From positions 1-16,026 of the forward strand of contig CALESR010000099.1 in NCBI GenBank assembly GCA_937907485.1: a stretch of DNA of 16,026 nt, read 5' to 3'. This DNA comes from an uncultured Paracoccaceae bacterium. Lineage in GTDB: Bacteria; Pseudomonadota; Alphaproteobacteria; Rhodobacterales; Rhodobacteraceae. This document shows, piece by piece, positions 12,035-16,026 of this stretch; position 1 is the stretch's first letter; every line of letters begins with the position of its first letter. Below the pieces are notes generated by a model that made no database searches, was not told the origin of the DNA, and saw only the letters and a list, made by a program, of their open reading frames with translations. The translations under genes and the position numbers were made by a program.

Positions 12035-13267
12035 TCAGACCTTCATGTCAAAGCCCAGATGCTTGGCCACGGTGAAGATGTCCTTGTCGCCGCGCCCGCA
12101 GAGATTCATCACGATGATATGGTCGGTCGGCAGGGTTGGCGCGATCTTCATCACATGGGCCAGCGCGTGACTGGGTTCCAGTGCCGGGATGATCCCTTCC
12201 AGATGGCAACACAACTGGAACGCCTCCAGCGCCTCGGCATCGGTGATGCTGACATATTCGGCGCGGCCGATGTCATGCAGCCACGCGTGTTCTGGCCCAA
12301 TACCGGGGTAGTCGAGGCCCGCCGAAATCGAATGGCCTTCCAGGATCTGCCCGTCGGCATCCTGCAGCAGATAGGTGCGATTGCCGTGCAGCACGCCGGG
12401 GCGCCCGCCGGTCAGGCTGGCGCAATGCTGCATGCGGTCGTCAACACCCTTGCCGCCCGCCTCAACCCCGATGATTCGCACCGAAGGATCGTCAAGGAAC
12501 GGATAGAACAGCCCCATGGCGTTCGACCCGCCACCGATTGCCGCGACCAGGGTGTCGGGCAGACGGCCCTCGCCCTCTTGCTCGGCGAGTTGCCAGCGGA
12601 CTTCCTTGCCGATGATCGACTGGAAATCGCGCACCATCGCCGGATAGGGATGCGGGCCAGCCACCGTGCCGATGCAATAGAAAGTGTCGCGCACATTGGT
12701 AACCCAGTCGCGCAGCGCATCGTTCATCGCGTCCTTCAGCGTGCCACGGCCAGAGGTGACGGGCACCACCTCGGCCCCCAGCAGGCGCATGCGGAACACG
12801 TTGGGCGCCTGGCGTTCGACATCGGTCGCGCCCATGTAGACCACACATTTCAGGCCGAACTTGGCGCAGACCGTCGCGGTAGCCACACCATGTTGCCCGG
12901 CGCCGGTCTCGGCGATGATCCGCGTCTTGCCCATGCGGCGGGCGAGGATGATCTGGCCCAGCACGTTGTTGATCTTGTGCGCGCCGGTGTGGTTCAACTC
13001 GTCACGCTTGAGATAGATCTTGGCGCCACCGAGATGTTCGGTGAGCCGCGGCGCGAAATACAAGGGGCTGGGCCGGCCGACATAGTGCTTCCACAGATCG
13101 TCCATCTCGGCCCAGAAAGTCGGGTCGGTCTTGGCGAATTCATAGCGCGCTTCGAGGTCGAGGATCAGCGGCATCAGCGTTTCAGAGACAAAGCGGCCGC
13201 CGAAGATGCCAAATCGCCCCTGCTCGTCGGGGCCGGTCATGAAGGAATTGATGAGGTCGTCAGGCAT
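12035..13267 (-). CDS. trpB: Tryptophan synthase beta subunit
   Basis: TrpB joins indole and serine to make tryptophan, working as an alpha2-beta2 complex with TrpA in the cytosol. The 410-residue length is typical. The pyridoxal-phosphate lysine is Lys98 in LNHTGAHKINN. Other landmarks are RIIAETGAGQHGVATATVCA (catalytic Glu region), the cofactor phosphate loop IGGGSNAMG near 235-243, GVEAGGKG, the substrate segment LDYPGIGPEHAWLHD and the C-terminal NLCGRGDKDI. ATG 13267 has GGAGCG upstream. trpA is not in the window; trpF is upstream on the same strand, separated by a small secreted-protein gene and a 303-bp gap that may hold an extra promoter. A Rho-independent terminator follows. Identity is certain. 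Confidence 0.98.
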   Translation of the reverse strand: MPDDLINSFMTGPDEQGRFGIFGGRFVSETLMPLILDLEARYEFAKTDPTFWAEMDDLWKHYVGRPSPLYFAPRLTEHLGGAKIYLKRDELNHTGAHKINNVLGQIILARRMGKTRIIAETGAGQHGVATATVCAKFGLKCVVYMGATDVERQAPNVFRMRLLGAEVVPVTSGRGTLKDAMNDALRDWVTNVRDTFYCIGTVAGPHPYPAMVRDFQSIIGKEVRWQLAEQEGEGRLPDTLVAAIGGGSNAMGLFYPFLDDPSVRIIGVEAGGKGVDDRMQHCASLTGGRPGVLHGNRTYLLQDADGQILEGHSISAGLDYPGIGPEHAWLHDIGRAEYVSITDAEALEAFQLCCHLEGIIPALEPSHALAHVMKIAPTLPTDHIIVMNLCGRGDKDIFTVAKHLGFDMKV

Positions 13268-13570
13268 GGGGCGCTCCAGCGGGGTTTGCCCTGTGGTAGT
13301 GCGCTCCGGTCGGTTAGGCAAGCGTGCGGGCAGTCCGGGAGGCCGCATTCAACGGGTCGTCGACGGCCCGCCGGCAGCGCCCCGATGGATCGGCCACGGG
13401 TTGCAGACGATCACGAAGTGCTGGCCGCTTTCGACCGTCGGAAACCCGCACTGTGCACGGTCCGACAGAAAACCGGCGCCTGCTCACGCGAAAGGCCATG
13501 AAGCAACCAGCGTTCCGGGGCAAGGCGCTCATGTCGAGCAGCTGGGCACCGGCAGGTTAACAAACCCCTG
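13268..13570. other. 303-bp gap upstream of trpB, no convincing gene
   Basis: Open frames exist on both strands (minus 13314-13532, plus 13324-13560), but they are basic, Arg-rich, lack ribosome binding sites and resemble nothing I know. The only signal I see is a weak promoter candidate for trpB at its trpB-proximal end. The rest may be leader RNA; no leader peptide with tryptophan codons next to a terminator was found. Confidence 0.5.
13293..13321 (-). promoter_or_regulatory. Weak candidate promoter for trpB
   Basis: On the minus strand TTGCCT (13321-13316) and TACCAC (13298-13293) are 17 bases apart, giving a start near 13286, about 20 bases before the trpB ATG. Both boxes are imperfect. 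It is reported because the 303-bp gap would otherwise leave trpB dependent on read-through from trpF. Confidence 0.3.
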
Positions 13571-13903
13571 TCAGCAGATCAGCCGGTCCAGCGCTGCAGT
13601 GCAGCTCAAGGGGTCGAAACCCGGTGCCTGCAGCCGCACCGCGGCCCAGAGCCAACGGTTGGTGTATTGCATCGACACCGCCCCTTCGAGCACCCTCGCG
13701 CATTGGCTGGGCGAGATCTGGCAGGCGGCCAGCAGGGCGGCGGCGGCGCTGTTGTCGCTGGGCAGGATCGAGCCGTCCTCGATCTGCGCCGCCAGCCGGT
13801 CGCGAAACAAGGCGCGCACCTCGTCGGCACTGGGCCTCGTGGCCAGCCCTGCGCCCAGCGCCCCGGCGACCAGCAGCGTGAGTCCCTTGCTCAGAATGCC
13901 CAT
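13571..13903 (-). CDS. Small exported protein of unknown function between trpF and trpB
   Basis: A 110-residue protein I do not recognise. The first 21 residues (GILSKGLTLLVAGALGAGLA) are a signal peptide or single membrane anchor. The rest is helical with four cysteines (61, 68, 101, 110), the last being the C-terminal residue, suggesting two disulfides in the periplasm. QISPSQCARVLEGAV and NRWLWAAVRL are the most conserved-looking parts. ATG 13903 has GAAGGGG upstream and lies 10 bp after the trpF stop, so it belongs to the same transcript. It interrupts the direct trpF-trpB adjacency common in other bacteria. A role in tryptophan synthesis is not suggested by the sequence. Confidence 0.75.
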   Translation of the reverse strand: MGILSKGLTLLVAGALGAGLATRPSADEVRALFRDRLAAQIEDGSILPSDNSAAAALLAACQISPSQCARVLEGAVSMQYTNRWLWAAVRLQAPGFDPLSCTAALDRLIC

Positions 13904-13913
13904 TTCATCCCCT

Positions 13914-14552
13914 TCAGACCCCCGCCGCGGCACAAAAGGCGGCGATCTTGGCCGCGTCCTTGATCCCCGGCGCGCTTTCGACGCCCGAGGACACATCGAC
14001 CTGCCGCGCGCCGGTCAGCGCGATGGCATCGGCGACATTGCCCGCGTCCAGCCCCCCCGCCAGCATCCACGGCACCGGCCAGCGCCGCCCGGCAATCAAC
14101 CGCCAGTCAAAGCTGAGGCCATTGCCGCCCGGCAGCACCGCGTCACGCGGCGGCTTGGCATCGACCAGCAGCATGTCGGCGACCCGGCCATAGGTGGTCA
14201 GCGCGGGCAAATCCTCGGCCCCGGCGACCCCGACGGCCTTGATGATCGGCAACCCGTGGCGGGCGCGCAGATCGGCCAGCCGCTCGGGGCTTTCATGCCC
14301 ATGCAGTTGCAGCATGTCGAGCGGCGCCTCGGCCAATACGGCGTCGATCAGCGCATCCTCGGCATCGACAAAGAGGCCAATGCGCGCCAGCCCCGGCGGC
14401 GCGGCGAGGGTCAGGGCCCGGGCCTGCGCCGGACTCAAGGCGCGCGGCGATCTGGCGAAAAACACGAAACCGGCATAGGCCGCCCGCGCGGCCACCACGG
14501 CGTCCAGATCCTGCGGCCGGGTCAGGCCGCAGATCTTGACCTGCACGGCCAT
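13914..14552 (-). CDS. trpF: Phosphoribosylanthranilate isomerase
   Basis: TrpF carries out the Amadori rearrangement of phosphoribosylanthranilate to CdRP, the third step from chorismate to tryptophan. The 212-residue TIM barrel has the catalytic cysteine Cys8 in VKICGLT and the catalytic Asp131 in LLVDAK. The phosphate-binding ends are MLAGGLDAGNV and VDVSSGVESAPGIKD. LQLHGHESP at 81-89 is the usual third strand signature. It starts at ATG 14552, just three bases after the lapA stop, so it is cotranscribed with ihfB and lapA. trpB follows after one small gene. The region runs rpsA, ihfB, lapA, trpF on one strand, an order typical of Rhodobacterales. Confidence 0.97.
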   Translation of the reverse strand: MAVQVKICGLTRPQDLDAVVAARAAYAGFVFFARSPRALSPAQARALTLAAPPGLARIGLFVDAEDALIDAVLAEAPLDMLQLHGHESPERLADLRARHGLPIIKAVGVAGAEDLPALTTYGRVADMLLVDAKPPRDAVLPGGNGLSFDWRLIAGRRWPVPWMLAGGLDAGNVADAIALTGARQVDVSSGVESAPGIKDAAKIAAFCAAAGV

Positions 14553-14555
14553 TGC

Positions 14556-14912
14556 TCAAACGTCCTTGTCGTCGAGGATCGCCAGCACCTGATCGCGTGG
14601 CCCCTGCGCGCTGGGCGGCACCGCTGGCGCCTGACCGCTGCGCACCCGGTCCAGCTCGCGCCGCGCGCGCGTGCCTTCGGCGCGCTGCGCCCGTTCGCGC
14701 AGCCATTCCCAGATCAGCCCCAGCAACAGCCCCACGCCCACCGCGCCGCCGACCAGCACGAACAGCGGCAGCGTCACCGAATAGCCAAAGCCGACAAAGG
14801 CGGTGATGGTATCCGGCCACAGCGCCAGCGTCACCGGCGCGCGGTTGGCCAGCGCGATGGTGACGCAGAGCACCAGCACCACGGCCAGCAGGGCATAACG
14901 AAGGACTTTCAT
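14556..14912 (-). CDS. lapA: LapA (DUF1049) domain inner-membrane protein
   Basis: A 118-residue protein of the LapA/DUF1049 family. It has two membrane helices, about 5-22 (RYALLAVVLVLCVTIALA) and 46-68 (VTLPLFVLVGGAVGVGLLLG), with a short periplasmic segment (NRAPVTLALWPDT) between. The N-x-x-PVTL..WP pattern is the family hallmark. A charged helical segment with coiled-coil character (69-93) and a disordered tail follow in the cytoplasm. In E. coli LapA works with LapB in controlling lipopolysaccharide synthesis; no lapB is in view, so function here is by family only. The start at 14912 is 9 bp after the ihfB stop, and its stop is 3 bp before trpF, both signs of one transcript. Confidence 0.88.
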   Translation of the reverse strand: MKVLRYALLAVVLVLCVTIALANRAPVTLALWPDTITAFVGFGYSVTLPLFVLVGGAVGVGLLLGLIWEWLRERAQRAEGTRARRELDRVRSGQAPAVPPSAQGPRDQVLAILDDKDV

Positions 14913-14921
14913 CGGATCAGG

Positions 14922-15209
14922 TCAGGGCTCCAGCCCGTTCAACCGGTCGCGCAACAGCTTGCCGGTCTTGAAGAACGGGACGCATTTCTCGTCAACCTCG
15001 ACCGAGTCGCCGGTCCGCGGGTTGCGGCCCACTCTGGCATCGCGAGTCTTGACCGAGAATGCGCCAAAACCGCGCAACTCGACCCGTTCGCCGCGGGCGA
15101 GAGCCTCGGTGATCTCTTCGAAGAAGGTGTTGACGATGCGCTCGACGTCGCGTTGGTACAGATGCGGATTGGCATCGGCAAGCTTCTGGATCAGTTCCGA
15201 TCGGATCAT
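14922..15209 (-). CDS. ihfB: Integration host factor beta subunit
   Basis: IHF-beta pairs with IHF-alpha to bind and sharply bend DNA at promoters, origins and recombination sites. The 95 residues match the family (94 in E. coli). MIRSELIQKLA opens the protein, and RVELRGFGAFSVKTRDAR leads to the DNA-intercalating arm GRNPRTGD with Pro64 at the tip. The end is VPFFKTGKLLRDRLN. I chose ATG 15209 because GGGGGGAGG lies just upstream and homologs start MIRSELI. An upstream extension to 15413 would run through the predicted promoter. It follows rpsA after a terminator and its own promoter, the classic rpsA-ihfB arrangement, and heads the lapA-trpF-trpB run. Confidence 0.97.
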   Translation of the reverse strand: MIRSELIQKLADANPHLYQRDVERIVNTFFEEITEALARGERVELRGFGAFSVKTRDARVGRNPRTGDSVEVDEKCVPFFKTGKLLRDRLNGLEP

Positions 15210-15276
15210 CGCCTCCCCCCCAGGTGGCTGATTTGTGGGACTTTGCGTTTTCTGACGAACGCGATTGCTGTCCCCG

Positions 15277-15304
15277 ACTATAGGCAATTCGAACCGTCGC
15301 ACAA
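15277..15304 (-). promoter_or_regulatory. Candidate sigma-70 promoter of ihfB
   Basis: On the minus strand TTGTGC (15304-15299) and TATAGT (15282-15277) are separated by 16 bases. The -10 matches five of six consensus bases. A start near 15270 gives a leader of about 60 bases before the ihfB ATG. It lies beyond the rpsA terminator, as expected for an independently expressed operon. Confidence 0.6.
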
Positions 15305-15342
15305 TGAAAACCGCACGAATCCCGTCCGTTGCGAGGATTCGG

Positions 15343-15358
15343 GTGCATCCGGATGCAC
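15343..15358. promoter_or_regulatory. 16-bp perfect palindrome upstream of the ihfB promoter
   Basis: GTGCATCCGGATGCAC reads identically on both strands. Its centre is about 80 bases upstream of the predicted ihfB start, a position that suits an activator or a dimeric regulator. No known operator is recognised. Confidence 0.45.
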
Positions 15359-15412
15359 AAATCGACGAAATTCGGGGGTCCGACACAGCGAATCGGCCAC
15401 GGAAATATGACA

Positions 15413-15434
15413 AAGGGCCCCCGAGGGGGCCCTT
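15413..15434 (-). terminator. Rho-independent terminator after rpsA
   Basis: AAGGGCCCCC (15413-15422) and GGGGGCCCTT (15425-15434) are perfect 10-bp inverted copies, realistically a nine-base-pair stem with a four-base loop. In the minus-strand transcript it follows the rpsA stop by 24 bases and is followed by TGTCATATTT. The T-run is short and interrupted, but the stem is the strongest in the window. Confidence 0.7.
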
Positions 15435-15458
15435 GCCTTTGACACGGCTTGCGCCAGA

Positions 15459-16026
15459 TCAGGAACGGTCGCGCAGGGCGGCGCCGAGGATGTCGCCCAG
15501 GCTGGCACCGGCATCCGACGAGCCATACTGCTCGACGGCTTCCTTTTCTTCGGCGATCTCGCGGGCCTTGATCGACAGACCCAGCTTGCGGGTCTTGCTG
15601 TCGACCGAGGTGACGCGCACATCGACCTTGTCGCCAACGCCGAAACGCTCAGGGCGCTGGTCGGCACGGTCGCGGGCCAGATCCGAACGGCGGATGAAAG
15701 CCTTCATGCCGTTGTAATCGACCTCGATGCCGCCTTCTTCGATGGCCGTGACGGCGACGGTGATGATACCACCGCGCTTGACGCCATCAACCGCGTCCGA
15801 GAACGTGTCGGTGCCCATCGCCTTGACCGAGAGCGAGATACGCTCGCGCTCGACGTCGACTTCCAGAACCGAGGCGTGGACGGTGTCGCCCTTGCGATAG
15901 GACTGGATGGCTTCTTCGCCGCGCTGGTCCCACGACAGGTCCGAGAGGTGCACCATGCCGTCGATATCGCCGTCGAGGCCGACGAACAGACCGAATTCGG
16001 TGATGTTCTTGACTTCGCCTTCGATG
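15459..16026 (-). CDS. rpsA: 30S ribosomal protein S1, C-terminal part (runs off the window)
   Basis: The last 188 residues are visible. S1 binds mRNA on the small ribosomal subunit and helps initiation on leaders without strong Shine-Dalgarno sites. Two S1 (OB-fold) repeats can be traced. The first is VKNITEFGLFVGLDGDIDGM, then VHLSDLSW and RISLSVKAM. The second is TVAVTAIEEGGIEVDYNGMK, then FIRRSDLA and RKLGLSIKARE. The acidic helical tail (EIAEEKEAVEQYGSSDAGAS, then LGDILGAAL) is typical of alphaproteobacterial S1. The ATG at 15956 is internal: the frame continues cleanly to 16025. The start lies beyond the window edge. Confidence 0.97.
   Translation of the reverse strand, partial: IEGEVKNITEFGLFVGLDGDIDGMVHLSDLSWDQRGEEAIQSYRKGDTVHASVLEVDVERERISLSVKAMGTDTFSDAVDGVKRGGIITVAVTAIEEGGIEVDYNGMKAFIRRSDLARDRADQRPERFGVGDKVDVRVTSVDSKTRKLGLSIKAREIAEEKEAVEQYGSSDAGASLGDILGAALRDRS

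Noticed and set aside
10124..13501. Very long plus-strand open frame with Val/Ala/Ile repeats
   Set aside because: It is the antisense of the LuxR gene, both acidic-tail genes and trpB. The hydrophobic repeats are the reverse reading of Asp/Gly/His codons.
13314..13532. Possible 72-codon minus-strand gene before trpB
   Set aside because: No ribosome binding site, Arg-rich composition and no recognisable motif; it looks like chance.
13499..13561. 20-codon plus-strand frame (MKQPAFRGKAL start) with a GAAAGG site
   Set aside because: Too short to support alone, antisense to the operon, and no signal peptide or Trp codons of a leader peptide beyond one.
15318..15341. GAATCC/GGATTC inverted repeat near the ihfB promoter
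   Set aside because: Arms of only six bases with a 12-base spacer are expected by chance; the nearby 16-bp palindrome is the stronger signal.
13206..15410. Long plus-strand open frame
   Set aside because: Antisense to trpF, lapA and ihfB, which have clear motifs on the other strand.

Overview
The window comes from a GC-rich alphaproteobacterial chromosome, most likely Rhodobacterales (Rhodobacter/Paracoccus-like). The pointers are the third-position G/C bias, GGAGG-type ribosome binding sites, the gene order rpsA-ihfB-lapA-trpF-x-trpB on the minus strand, and protein families typical of that group: a paired SufT/A-type Fe-S carrier, a GlnE of about 926 residues, a group III truncated haemoglobin and a DUF2237 protein. 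It looks like core chromosome. I see no insertion sequence, prophage, tRNA, rRNA or CRISPR array. The only repeat of mobile character is one 61-bp palindromic intergenic element.

Layout. 1-596: possible tail of an upstream gene, a small secreted four-cysteine protein, then a long palindromic repeat that fills the gap to the convergent tgt gene and supplies its stop codon. 591-2558: tgt (queuosine tRNA modification, minus) divergent from an ECHDC3-like crotonase (plus). 2566-3391: likely promoter, sufT-like gene and A-type Fe-S carrier in tandem (plus). 3417-7628: minus-strand run of TPR-methyltransferase, glnE and a GFA/CENP-V zinc protein. 7788-10271: plus-strand run of a membrane-anchored NylB/class C serine hydrolase, a tandem-CDGSH Fe-S protein overlapping it by ATGA, a 53-residue secreted peptide, a DUF2237 protein and a group III truncated haemoglobin. 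10268-11881: minus-strand operon of two secreted PepSY-like proteins with Asp/Gly/His-rich tails and a membrane-anchored LuxR-type regulator. Its last stop codon shares a CTAG with the haemoglobin stop. 11937-16026: minus-strand block rpsA (3' part), terminator, ihfB promoter, ihfB, lapA, trpF, a small secreted protein, trpB, terminator.

How the genes work together. SufT and the A-type protein belong to Fe-S maturation. GlnE controls glutamine synthetase by adenylylation. TrpF and TrpB serve tryptophan synthesis and sit in a run with the nucleoid protein IHF-beta, just downstream of ribosomal protein S1.

The most novel-looking piece is the three-gene operon at 10268-11881. It encodes two periplasmic acidic-tail PepSY-like paralogs and a two-helix membrane-tethered LuxR regulator, and each of the three start sites has an inverted repeat touching or covering its ribosome binding site. 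I propose it as a candidate envelope-sensing module. This is inference, not a recognised system.
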